This document shows, piece after piece, positions 51,581 to 61,978 of a stretch of 64,000 bases of DNA (its first letter is position 1; the number at the start of each line of letters is the position of its first letter). Source of the stretch: Hyaloperonospora brassicae (taxonomy: Eukaryota > Oomycota > Peronosporomycetes > Peronosporales > Peronosporaceae). Below the pieces are notes generated by a model. That model did not search any database and had not been told where the DNA came from. It was given only the letters and a program-made list of their open reading frames with translations. A program made the position numbers and the translations under genes. The stretch spans positions 248,001 to 312,000 of the forward strand of contig CANTFL010000146.1 of NCBI GenBank assembly GCA_947650285.1. The letters run 5' to 3'.

Positions 51581-53932
51581 ATGCCGCGGCGCCGGCGCAG
51601 CGCCTTCTCCCCGCTGTCCCACGCCCGACGGCCGCCCGACCGCATCCCTCTGCTCCGTCTCACGTGCCTCGCGCTCTGTTTTGCCTCTTGTAGCGCTGCG
51701 GGGGACCTCGTGACGCGCCTGTACGGCCTCGAGAAGACCGGCAGCTCCGTGTCGAAGCTGTCGCTGAGCCCCAGTGATCTGCCAAGTGCAGTCGCCAATC
51801 GGCTATCGAGCCACTCGCTGGTCTGGACCGACGTCTCGGGGTTCATGCAGCGCGCGTTGCTGTGGGACTCTGGGTTTGTGTTTGCACCGGCTGTAGGGAA
51901 CGTCTCGCAGCCGTCGTCGCTGAGGAGGGCCCAGAACAAGACCCTGGTGCAGATTTACACGGCCTGTGGCAAAGGGATGGGCGACCTGCTGCCCCGTGTC
52001 GCAGAGGTCAAGACCCTTGCGGCTAATCGCAGTGCAGGGGACTGCGGCGTGGACAATTGCGGGAGCATTGGCCACTTTTTAGCAGCCACTTGTCCAGCCA
52101 CGCAGGTGCTGCCCCTGACTCGGTGTGCTGTGTACGCCTCAGCTATGGAGGACCAGGAACAGGTGACAGGTGTGCTCTGGGCCGAAGACGGGTGCAGCAC
52201 GAACGTGCCAGAGCCGGTGTTGAGACGCCACACAGCGGTCGAAACAGCAGCCAATCGATCGCTGTTTGCTGTCCATCTATCGAACGCCGTTTTCACAGGA
52301 GCAGAGTCGTGTCAGCCGTATACCGACTTTATTCTGCCATGCAGAGGGATGGCCGACGACGAACGGGCCGTGCGAAGCAGCGAGGGTCTCAGCTTCATTG
52401 ACGACAGCGGCAGCTTTGCAAAAGCTGACTTGTGTCCAGCGTCGCATGGAGCACTGATGGATGCGTGGCTGAAGATGGAATCGGCGCCGTCAGCTCAGTC
52501 GTTTCCAACGTTGGCCATCGGACTGCTAGCAGCCTCGGTGCTGGTTGTTGTAGCTTTGATCGTCTCAGTCTGCTGGCTGAATCGCTCTCGTGCGCGGTTG
52601 CAGAACGCATACGACCAAGTGATGCTGGAACGGTCCTGGGACGATGATTGCTGGTCACCGGATTCACATCTTATGGGAGGACCGCTTGGTTCGTCGGGAG
52701 GTGTTGCTGGGGAAGAACGGCTTACACCAATGGAGGTTTTCTTTGGAGCTCAGCTAAGGAATCGGCGCTCGCCAGGTAAGCGCGGGACAGCTGCTCTTGT
52801 GGCGACCACACGTGATGAGATCATGCTATCGAACGACCAGCTGTGTCGCGAGAGCACGATTCTGCGTGCCTTTGTGTCGGATCCTGCCATTGTGACAAAA
52901 CGCATCTCGTTTGCGCAGCTTCACTTTTTACGGTTGCTCGCCAAGGGAGGCAGCGGCGAAGTATGGCTGGGCCAGTATGAAACGCGTTACGTGGCAATGA
53001 AGTGTTTGTTGCCAGCAAAGCGCGAAGATCCCGAGGCGCTGGAACGATTTGCAGAAGAGATCCGAATGGCTTCGCTGCTAGCGCACCCTCGTATTGTAGC
53101 CTTTTGTGGCGTAGCCTGGCAATCACTGCTGCATCTGTGCGCTGTGACGGAATACATGCCGCGTGGCGATCTCGAGAGTTTATTGGCGAACCCGGTTGCT
53201 CGAAGGAAGCTGAGCTGGAGCAGAGAAAAGTTGGCATTGAGCAGTGACATCGTTGAGGCGCTCGTGTATCTCCATTCTCTGGAATCGATCGTGATACATC
53301 GCGACCTCAAGTCTAAGAATGTGCTGCTCGATCGACGACTGCGCGCGAAGCTGAGCGATTTCGGGCTTAGCCGTGAACAGTCGATTGAGGACACGATGAC
53401 CAATGGCATTGGCACAATTCTTTGGAGTGCGCCGGAAGTACTGGAAGGGAAGCGCTATGATGAGAAGAGTGATCTTTTCTCATTTGGGGTAGTGCTGTCG
53501 GAGATTGACACGTGCGCTCTGCCGTATGGATTCAGTCGTCATGCCAAAATGCGCAGCATGCAGATCGTCCATCTTGTGTCGGAAGGCAAGTTGCTGCCCA
53601 GTTTCCGCGATGACTGCCCACCGCCAATCCGCGCACTCGCGCAAAGGTGTCTGAGCTTAGACCCTGCAGCTCGACCCACGGCAATGGAGGTCGCATTCGA
53701 GCTGCGCTCTGTGATTGCACCTCAGCTGCTTCAGCATGCAGTTTCGACAGGTGCTGACGGTGCCACTGGCAGTGTCACTCCATCGACCGTATCGCCGAGT
53801 GCAACAGACGTTGAAGGAATTGGCAGTGGGGTAGCACCGCCATCAACAGATGGACACGACGCGCACGTGATCGGTGAAGATGCAAACAGCAAACAGACCC
53901 AGACAGAGCCGTGGGTAGCGTATGAAAACTAG
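51581..53932 (+). CDS. Receptor-like TKL protein kinase 2
   Basis: 783 residues from ATG 51581 (MPRRRRSAFSPLSHARR). An arginine-rich start precedes a signal-anchor stretch (LLRLTCLALCFASCSAAG). The ectodomain (about 45-305) resembles kinase 1 (DLVTRLYGLEK, GFMQRALLWDSGF, ...ALMDAWLKME) with conserved Cys. Membrane helix about 307-329 (TLAIGLLAASVLVVVALIVS), a longer juxtamembrane segment, then the kinase domain (about 440-715): AKGGSGEVW, VAMK, HRDLKSKN, LSDFGLS and SAPEVL. All catalytic residues are present. The C-terminal tail is Ser/Thr/Gly-rich. Compared with kinase 1 the juxtamembrane and tail are longer. The two genes are a tandem duplication that has diverged. Confidence 0.9.
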   Translation: MPRRRRSAFSPLSHARRPPDRIPLLRLTCLALCFASCSAAGDLVTRLYGLEKTGSSVSKLSLSPSDLPSAVANRLSSHSLVWTDVSGFMQRALLWDSGFVFAPAVGNVSQPSSLRRAQNKTLVQIYTACGKGMGDLLPRVAEVKTLAANRSAGDCGVDNCGSIGHFLAATCPATQVLPLTRCAVYASAMEDQEQVTGVLWAEDGCSTNVPEPVLRRHTAVETAANRSLFAVHLSNAVFTGAESCQPYTDFILPCRGMADDERAVRSSEGLSFIDDSGSFAKADLCPASHGALMDAWLKMESAPSAQSFPTLAIGLLAASVLVVVALIVSVCWLNRSRARLQNAYDQVMLERSWDDDCWSPDSHLMGGPLGSSGGVAGEERLTPMEVFFGAQLRNRRSPGKRGTAALVATTRDEIMLSNDQLCRESTILRAFVSDPAIVTKRISFAQLHFLRLLAKGGSGEVWLGQYETRYVAMKCLLPAKREDPEALERFAEEIRMASLLAHPRIVAFCGVAWQSLLHLCAVTEYMPRGDLESLLANPVARRKLSWSREKLALSSDIVEALVYLHSLESIVIHRDLKSKNVLLDRRLRAKLSDFGLSREQSIEDTMTNGIGTILWSAPEVLEGKRYDEKSDLFSFGVVLSEIDTCALPYGFSRHAKMRSMQIVHLVSEGKLLPSFRDDCPPPIRALAQRCLSLDPAARPTAMEVAFELRSVIAPQLLQHAVSTGADGATGSVTPSTVSPSATDVEGIGSGVAPPSTDGHDAHVIGEDANSKQTQTEPWVAYEN

Positions 53933-55086
53933 TCTCGATTGTCAGAAGTGCAGGTCGTCGCCACTTGCACGCGAAACCGTAAGGCAGTACCATTAACTTA
54001 TGAACAACAGAACAATTGTAACTTACGTTGGTTCGCAACAGCTCGTGGCAAGTCGCTCATATGGCGTTCAGACGTTGCAAATGAGATCACACGGATCTGG
54101 TTTGGCATGTGATGCAATGGTACTGTACATCCAGCAGCGTCCACATCGCTAGATGCATAGCAGCAAGTACAATTCTGTCAGAAGATCAGATACCGCATAC
54201 GCGCGTTCGAGCTCGTGACCTGCGAACATGGCGTACACATCTGTTGTCAAGATTTGATCTCGAGCAGAGCGTATTAACTTGACTGCTTATCGTTGACAAT
54301 TACTTGTACCAGTCGTTGATTCCACATCAGAAGCAGTTTGCATTGTACAATGTGTCGTTTAGCTGGATAGAAAAGCACTCGTCAAAACTTGCACGTTGGC
54401 GTACAACATGAAGGGGTCACATATACTTGTGCTCACGATAGTCGATCGTATGCTAAGCAAAAATGTGCGAGCAATCGAAGAACACTGATCGCACATTGGT
54501 GCTTAGTGTACTAGACGCAGTATGTGCTCCTGGCCTCGTTTGTGGCAACAAAGGCTGGACGTTTGTCAATTATTGGAAACTTTGGACCTTTCGTGGTGCG
54601 TGCGTTTGTGTGGCGACAAAGCTGGACAATCGACTGCGTGGTAGGCCATGTACGAAGGCCATGCACTCAGTTTTGTGAGCACGCGCACGAAGCACGAATC
54701 AAGCGCAGACCTCTGGTAGATTGATTGCTTTATTTTTTGACCAGCAGGACGACTAAAGCATTGGTTTTGTCGAGACTGGAAACGCTGAAGAAAACGGGTT
54801 AGTAGTTGTAACGAAGCGAACCTGCGCAGTGCTTTTTTCACTAGATGAATGGCGGGACCAAACATGACGTTCGTCATGAAAGAGGAAGTATTGGACATCA
54901 AAGCTTGACGCGGTACGTAACTCATTGCCAAATTGTCGGACGCAACGACAAGTGAAAGGCCGTTACCGGAGCTGTTTCGACCTCACTCTTTTTTTCTTTA
55001 CTTCCTCTGACTATCGATCGAAAAGCAGACTCAGAACTTTACTTATACCGGAAAACTGCTTAGCGACGAGTTCGACCGCAGACACA
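53933..55086. other. Spacer between kinase 2 and the GNAT/MIOX fusion gene
   Basis: 1.15 kb. A possible tiny two-exon minus gene (ATG 54925 to TAA 54730, 52 residues, VMFGPAIHLVKKALR) would need a 37-bp intron, shorter than the other introns here, so I do not annotate it. Nothing else recognised. The right end should hold the promoter of the next gene. Confidence 0.35.
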
Positions 55087-57010
55087 ATGATCAGCACGTC
55101 GTACGGTAAGTATACTTCACACTGCACCGGTTCACGATGTTCAGAACTGTCCACAAATGTCGAAACAACGCTCTCTGTCCGCATTTTTTTACGACATTGT
55201 CCCTTTTTATAAAAAACAAACTCACAAGTAGTCGCACATCCTGTAAAACAGCGAGAACTCAGGACGACCGCCGACCCGCTGCCTTCAATGTCCTTGGGCG
55301 CCTGCGCGTCCGTCTTTGATGTATGGACTGGCTCCGCGACTCGCTTTCGGCTTCAGTTTGTCGACGACCGCCGTACAAAAGAGTTGCGCTGGGTGCTTTT
55401 CGCCTGTACGTACCAGCCACTTTTTTTCGACGCGAGAGCGCTTTTTTTACCGCAAGTGTAACACTCTATTTTTTCGGTGCACGTCGATAGCTTCGCAACG
55501 TGGTGCGGTTGGAAAACTAATCTTCACGCTGGAAAAAAGTGCGACCGCACATGTGAAGTCACTGACGGTGGACCCAGCGTTTCGGGGCGTTGGGTTGGCC
55601 CGTGTGCTCTATCTCGCGACACTTGCTACGTTAGAGAAGTGCCACGTGCAGGTCCTGTATTTAGAGGCCGAAGAGGACTCTAACCGTTACGGCAAACTCG
55701 TGGGACTCTATCAGGGCTGGGGATTCACTGAACTGCCCGACAGCAATGTGCTTTATCTGTACAATGGCAACGAGTGTCTTCGCAAAGTGCCAATGGTGTC
55801 CGTGTTCCAACCCGACGCTTTCGTTCCCCTTCGCTCGAGCGAAAGTGATTGGTTTGTTATGCTGACGTTAGAGACGTCCGATGGCACGTGTCTCATGGCA
55901 CAAGACAATGGCGATATTGTGACGGGCAGTTCGAAGAAACCCAATACGTGCATGTGGCAAACGATGTTCAGTGCCTTTGGAGACATATGTCTTCGCAGTG
56001 TCTATGGGAAGTTCTTGTGTGTGGAAGAAACTGGTAGGATCGTAGCCGACCGACGCGTGAATTCAACGTGGGAGACGTTCCAAGTTGTGCCACAGCACGG
56101 GGAGGAAGCTGGCGGTGTGGCACTGCGTAGCTTCCACGGGAGCTACCTAGGCATCGAGCCAGTATCAAAACAAGTCCAAGTGTCGGACGATCCCGTGCCT
56201 TGGGACGGTGGGGACATGATGTCGCTCGTCTGCAACAAGATGGACCCGCACCCGCTGTTTGTAAAAATCATGCGGAAGTACCAGACAACAGCTTTTGTGA
56301 ACAGCCAAGTGGCCAAGTACGGGCACTTGCAACACGCACAGATGTCGGTGCTCGAAGCTTGCAAATTTGTGATGGCGCTCACAGGAGACATGGACCGGGG
56401 GGCGAGTTGGGTGATCAAGTACATGGTGGCCACGGCAAGTGCCGTGAAGGAAGACGGCCACCCGGACTGGCTGCAACTTGCCGTGTTTCTTCGTGCGTTA
56501 GGGATGGTGTTTCTGTGCTGGACCGACGAGGACAACATTGCACTACGTAGTGTTTCAGCACAAGAGTGGCTGACGAAGAACTCGGCGTGGGTTGTTGGCG
56601 AGGCTATACCGAGATCCATTGCGTTTCCAGAGCTGAACAAGCTCAACGTGGACCACTGCAAAGCTGAGAAGGCTGGACGTAGTGCGACTCGACAATGTGG
56701 GCTCGCAAGCGTAACGTTGCCGTGGACACCGGACGAATATCTGTACTGCGTGTTGTCTCACAACAGGACCACGCTGCCTGCAGAAGCTCTAGATGTCGTC
56801 CGTTATTGGTCATTCAGAACGTGGCACGAACAAGACAATTACAGTGAGTTGTGCACACCTCAGGATATGGACACAAAGGAGTGGATCAGCTCGCTTGGTA
56901 AAGTGGCTGCTGTATCCGAGCACACGGTGCAGAACTGTGATGTCAATAGTGCGCTGCATTATTGCCTACAACTTGCCGAGAAGTATCTACCGGAGACACT
57001 ACGCTGGTGA
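55087..57010 (+). CDS. GNAT domain / beta-trefoil / inositol-oxygenase-like fusion protein, three exons
   Basis: Exons 55087-55105, 55232-55405 and 55491-57010 (1713 nt, 570 residues) with GT-AG introns of 126 and 85 bp and exact frame. The N-terminal part (about 30-145) is a GNAT acetyltransferase with the acetyl-CoA signature VDPAFRGVGLARVL. The middle (about 183-290) looks like a fascin-type beta-trefoil (LRSVYGKFLCVEE, LRSFHGSYLGIEP). The C-terminus (about 317-570) is homologous to myo-inositol oxygenase (YQTTAFVNSQVAKYG, MSVLEACKFV, DEYLYCVLSHNRTTLPAEAL, YLPETLRW at the end). The iron ligands of MIOX are not conserved: the HD pair reads RA (FLRALGM), the GHDEYLY His is Pro, the FHSF His is Trp. 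The MIOX part is thus probably a non-catalytic fold. A start at Met 55288 (MSLGACASVF) is the alternative. Function unknown. Confidence 0.7.
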
Positions 57011-58452
57011 TGTCGTTATCGGCACAGCAGACCGCCGAGAATTGTAGGCGGGATCGGCTTGGATGGGTGTGCGTACGCGGCGTATGTGCACGTCGCTGGC
57101 TTTACATGAGTGTGATACGATTGCATAAGGAACAGGTTGTTTTGCTGTGTGACTGCATGACTGCGTGAACTTTTTCGACTTACAACGAAACTCATGTCGT
57201 AAAACAGGTCTTGAGTCACCTGGTATGGCAAACGACGCATACTCGGCTGTGGGCCAGGAATGTTTGCTATGGATGATGCGATGCTTGGACTCGTGCTCTC
57301 GCATGGATAATGTATCCACCGTATGACGAAGGACATTGTCGTGGAGAAGGTAAAATCACGACACGGACACTTGCAAAAAAAGGGAGGGAAGCTGGACACG
57401 GATGCACTTGCACCGCACATCTCGGTCGAAATTGAGTGGGTCAAGATTGCTGCGGAAGTGAACGAGAGTGCAGGACGCAGAGCTGATGGTAGGGTTTGCA
57501 TGGCGCCGTAGGTGTTGGCCTCTTGCAGAGAAAGAAGACGTCGAGCGAGTTGTGGCGGGCATATGTCGAGAAGAGACTGGTTTGAGCGCTTGACAGGACG
57601 CTAGCAAAAGGCGATACGATCAGAGAGAAGTCATTGCACCTGGTCAAGTCAATAAGCGCCGAAAGAAGTTGTGGCGGTATCAAGGACGTCGCCTGACATG
57701 CGCTTATGGTAACGCTTGCTTTGCATTCAACTTTACGTTGAACGAAATGACGTTGGGTGATCATTGAATGCGGTTCGTGTTGCAGCTCGTGCAGCTTGCA
57801 GCTAACAGACAACGCAGATCTCAGATTCCGACCATGAAGTGGATGACCTTTCCCGAGCAGGTGAAGGCGTAGCAAAGACAGATGACAAACATCAATCTCA
57901 CTTCTCATATTTCCAAGTTCATACAAAGCGATCCCTCTACTAGCTAAGGGTCGTTCTTCTTCATAACCCCTCTGCGAGCCAAGGGTTGTCACGCCTGTGT
58001 GTTGAATAAAGACTCAGGCGAAGATACGCCACATTTCATTAGCAAGACCGTTTCGATGCATTTGCTGGTAAAGGACAATACGGTAATAGATGCTGTTGTG
58101 AACCGTTTCGAAGCGCTCGTGAGCATGAAGAAAGAATCGTTCGGGCGATGGCGGTGTCAATGCGATGTATGTTCTCGCCCTTCTGGTCTACCAACGACAA
58201 GATCAAAGAACGAAGAGAATGTTGTGATACCTACGCTCGACGAATACTGACACCCGAGTCAGTTGGCACCAGAAGACAAACACAGCACACAGCGTTTCAA
58301 CCCAGAGATGATCAATCGTTTGGACTCTCGGGTGTGCGATATTGTCAGACCGGAGCGTTCTGATAAACTCGCACTGTTCACTACGCACATTCGCAAAGCC
58401 CATAGCTGTCGTCGTGCAAACTCGATCGCGCTCGTTACTACGATAGCAATAG
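57011..58452. other. Spacer between the fusion gene and the phosphotriesterase-like gene
   Basis: The two genes converge (plus then minus). A 183-codon minus frame (57992-57441) and small plus frames exist but show no family features, so I see no gene. Both 3' UTRs lie here. Confidence 0.4.
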
Positions 58453-59926
58453 TCATGAGGTTCCCGCATTGGTCGGCAGCGAGGCAAACTTCTGTCGACT
58501 GTGACGACGCAGACACTTCGGCCCGCAATATATGAACGCAAACTTGGTAAAATATTCGCCCTCCACGGGCTCGAAACAGTTGCCACATATCGAGCAATGT
58601 AAGTAGTTCTTGGGAAGTGGCGGTGCTTCAGGAGGGACATACCATGCCAAGAGGTCGACGACATTTGTACGCACAATCTGATGCCATTGGGCTGCAGTGA
58701 CGCCATTGTGCAGCATGCGATGCTTGAAGTGCTCGAACAAATACGCATAACCTCCGCCACCGTTGCGACGATATTGTGTTCGCTGGTGAACGTTGGTAGA
58801 CAGGAGCATCTGGAACAGATACTGCGGGGCGGTGATCAACAGTCTTGCAAGCCACGTTGCGAGGCGACTATCAGGAGCCGGCTCCTGCCATTCGTGTTCC
58901 GGCGAAAGCGGGAATGAACCCGACACGCTTGTGAAACACGGGTTCACCAGCACCACATCGCTGACTGTCCGAAGGCCAATCATGTCGAAAAGCACCGAAA
59001 CGCCCAAGCCAAACAGCTCCAACAAGAACGCGTACCCAGCCTCGTCAAAACGCCCGTGGCACCAGCGATCTGCGTGACAGACCACAAGCTTCTTTCCTTC
59101 GGCGCCAGCTTCCAGCAGCGCGTGTATCCAAGCTCGTATCACCTGTTGTAGTGCTGACTGTTCTTCAAGAGGCTTCTCACTCGCGTTGTCGAGCGAAAAC
59201 GACAGATACAGAGGAGCGTGCGTTCGTGCTTGCGCCTGACACACGAAACAATTACACCTAGCGTTACCACCGTCAACGGGGGATCGTCACAAAGCGGACA
59301 CACAAGACGACCCAACATATCGGTACAAGTGTCCATACCAGTGCCAGGCCCTGTACAAGCACTTGCTCTGCTGCGCCGAGTGCTTTGTTCGTCGCATGTA
59401 TTTGCTGGTACATTGCTCCAGGGAACACCACCGCACCTTCTCGCTCGATACCAAACATCAGTTCCGCCTCCAGTCTCTTGCTAATGCCTTCACTCGTCTT
59501 TGCTAGTGGCAAAAAGGCACTGCCAACGTCGTCATCACGCGTCTCCATCTCAACTGTCGTGACAGTCACCAGGTGCACGTCGTGCAGTCGTTCAGCCAGG
59601 TGCAGTCGCTCTTTCATCAACGCGTCACGTCCTTCAACCGGTACCGTCACGTCTACAACCAGACATCGAGCGCCAACGCCGTTCCCCAGTAGCTGCAGCT
59701 TTTCCAGTTCTCGAAACGCTTCGTCTTCTTTCTGAAGCAGCAGATTTCGACCGCCGTGCGCAAAAGGCGATCGACGGTACTCCACGAGATCTTCACAGCG
59801 AATGTTTACGTTCGTGAGCGCGTCACTCGATGCTGCAATGGACCCAATCGAGTGCAGAATGTGTTCGTGGGGCAGAGCGCTCCCGACGTCTTCAGGGGCC
59901 ACCAGAGCTCGAAGACTGCGGATCAT
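58453..59926 (-). CDS. Phosphotriesterase-related amidohydrolase with C-terminal Cys cluster, two exons
   Basis: Exon 1 is 59926-59339 and exon 2 is 59235-58453, with a GT-AG intron of 103 bp; 456 residues. The N-terminus has the first metal motif H-E-H (SALPHEHILHS, residues 20-22), then GARCLVVDVTVPVEGRD and SKRLEAELMFGIE, typical of the PTE-like TIM barrel. Later ligands can be placed at VVCHADR (His) and LFDMIG (Asp). The carboxylated Lys could not be assigned with confidence. The extra C-terminus (CSICGNCFEPVEGEYF...FIYCGPKCLRRHSRQ) is a compact Cys/His cluster that should bind zinc. Mammalian PTER acts on N-acyl amino acids; activity here is not known. The start is the first ATG; the frame also opens upstream with GTG only. 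Confidence 0.75.
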
Positions 59927-60580
59927 TGACGCAACGACTTGACTGGCGGGCACGCGACGATCGCAAAGTACGGGCTAAGTGCGCACTCACGACCACCGTT
60001 CGCGGACTCTGGACTGTTATTCTAGAGCTGCGAATGAATGTTTTGGTCAGTCAACCAAAAAGCAGAACTTGGTCGAGAATGGGTTATAAGCTAGTGGATA
60101 TGTGTCTACACTTACTGAGATCGAGTCAAACGGTTGGATCGTTGCGGACGGTGTCGCTCGAGGCGTATTCGTATACGCTGTGGATAGTTTCCACGCGAGT
60201 GCGATGTATGTGTGCACAGTGCGTATTGAATGCAAACGTGTCTTGCTCACGCTAAATCGAAGCCGTCAGTTTTTTTTGCTTTGCACGCCCCATGACATGT
60301 ACTTTGGGTCGCTCAGATCAGTCCCGCGAACAAGCTCAAGTGAGACCACCCACAAGGACGTTTCGCAAATCTTCTGGCTGAGTGCCGCTCGGATCCCACG
60401 ACACGCTACCAACCGCTCGTCACAACCCCATTTCGTCGACGTGAGCCGATTACCGTATCGCTACAACTACCATCCAATCGCTTTTGTTATACAATCATGC
60501 AGCTACGATCGAAACATTCTTGACATAAATACTAACTTGCGTCGCTCCCTCGCTGACGATTCCTGTCACTGCCGATCCCA

Positions 60581-61978
60581 TCAGAAGCTGAACAGATCCG
60601 CTGGCTGCTGTAATGGCTGCCTCTTCTGGTCTGTGTTCACCAATTCTGCATGCGTGGCAGGGTCAAACGGGTCGTATTCGTTCCCACTCTTTCCAGACGT
60701 TTGCACTTGTTCCGGCAAATCCGAGAAATCAATTAAATTTCCCTCTTGCGCTTCGAGTCCTTCAGGCATCTCCTGCACAGGCTGGAGCGGGTGCTTCATC
60801 GGTACAAGCCGAGGCGAACGTCCAAGCTCCCTATTCGGATCATCCATGGCATCCTCGACTGTCTGCATCCCTCTTGCCAAACCGTTTATTGCTTGTGAGC
60901 TCAACGACATCTCTTGCAGCCGCTGACTAGCCTGTGCGCTCTTTCGGTCCACAACGGGTTTCTCCCACTGCATCTCCCCCGTCCCGTCGTGGCGAAAGTA
61001 CACCGCGCCGCGCGAGCGCGAGTAGACAGGGTACCACCCCGGCTCGAGCGCAAAGTCCGTCTGCCCAATGTCGCTCCATGCACTGCCATCAACGAAAAAG
61101 TCGTACGACTTGTGTTCGTCGACGAGCGTCACCACCAGGTCCAGCTCGTGCTGGTCTTCCATGTCGTACTCAAACTCCCACACGTCTTCCTGAATATCGT
61201 CAAACTGCACGCGCGCGAGTTCGCGGCAGTCCAGCACAACGACAAACTCGCCCTTGTCCAAGTCCCGCAGCTCGAGCTTGTGGACATTGCCATGCAAGCC
61301 AAAAGCAAACGTCCACGTCAACAACGTGCCCGGCGGTCGCTCCTCGCCGTCACTCAAGAGCTCACCGTGCGTGTCGTCCACACGACGTACGTACATGTCG
61401 CTGCTCCAGACCGACGCCGCTTGGTGCCGAAACGCTGCGACGAGCATGCGCTCCGCCAGCTGGTCCCACGGCACACCTTCGGCCACGAGGTCATAGACCG
61501 TCTCGAGCCGTCGCTCGTCCACGACAGCGGTCGTCACGTCGCGAATGGTCACGCGGAACGGCGTGCGCGCGTCGGCGGTCGCCACGTTAAACTCGTACTG
61601 CCACTGCGTTGCAAACTGCTCCGACGTGAACAGCCGACGGCCGTCGAGCTTCAGCCGCTTCTTGGCCGACAGTCGGCTGTGCTCGAGCATCAGCGTGTGC
61701 ACTTGATCGGAGCCCGAGAGCACAAAGCGCCACGTGATGCGCTTCTTCGAGATGGCGACGCGCGCGCCAATGTTCTCGACCTCTTTCGACACGCGAAAGA
61801 CAGAGCTACTGCTGCTGCTGCTGTTGTTGTTGTTGTTATTGCCGTCGCCGCTGGCGGACGACGCGGTCGAGTCCATACTCCCACGTGCGCGTCGGGGCTT
61901 TGCCACGTATCCGTTCGAGTGGTCGCTGCCGGTGCTACTGCTGCGGGTGTAGGACAGCGGCGGCGACGCGTGCGGCAT
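60581..61978 (-). CDS. FAIM1-like protein with WW domain and endocytic short motifs
   Basis: 465 residues, single exon, ATG 61978 (MPHASPPLSYTRSSST). After a Ser/Asn-rich start with homopolymer runs (six Asn, seven Ser), a FAIM1-type beta domain appears (ITWRFVLSGSDQVHTLMLEH...KKRLKLDGRRL, about 75-175). A second, related copy is at about 213-300 (LLTWTFAFGLHGNVHKLELR...YDFFVDGSAW). A WW domain is at about 312-340 (GWYPVYSRSRGAVYF...GEMQWEKPV). The tail carries NLIDFSDLPEQ, EYDPFDP and a terminal DLFSF, resembling clathrin/AP-2-binding short motifs. FAIM1 in animals protects against stress-induced protein aggregation. The combination with a WW domain suggests an adaptor role, which is inference. 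Confidence 0.7.
   Translation of the reverse strand: MPHASPPLSYTRSSSTGSDHSNGYVAKPRRARGSMDSTASSASGDGNNNNNNSSSSSSSVFRVSKEVENIGARVAISKKRITWRFVLSGSDQVHTLMLEHSRLSAKKRLKLDGRRLFTSEQFATQWQYEFNVATADARTPFRVTIRDVTTAVVDERRLETVYDLVAEGVPWDQLAERMLVAAFRHQAASVWSSDMYVRRVDDTHGELLSDGEERPPGTLLTWTFAFGLHGNVHKLELRDLDKGEFVVVLDCRELARVQFDDIQEDVWEFEYDMEDQHELDLVVTLVDEHKSYDFFVDGSAWSDIGQTDFALEPGWYPVYSRSRGAVYFRHDGTGEMQWEKPVVDRKSAQASQRLQEMSLSSQAINGLARGMQTVEDAMDDPNRELGRSPRLVPMKHPLQPVQEMPEGLEAQEGNLIDFSDLPEQVQTSGKSGNEYDPFDPATHAELVNTDQKRQPLQQPADLFSF

Noticed and set aside
54730..54925. Possible 52-residue two-exon gene on the minus strand
   Set aside because: It needs a 37-bp intron, well below the 68-138 bp of the other introns in this window, and shows no known family.
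57441..57992. Minus-strand frame of 183 codons
   Set aside because: No domain, no family character and no supporting splice structure. Probably chance in a convergent spacer.
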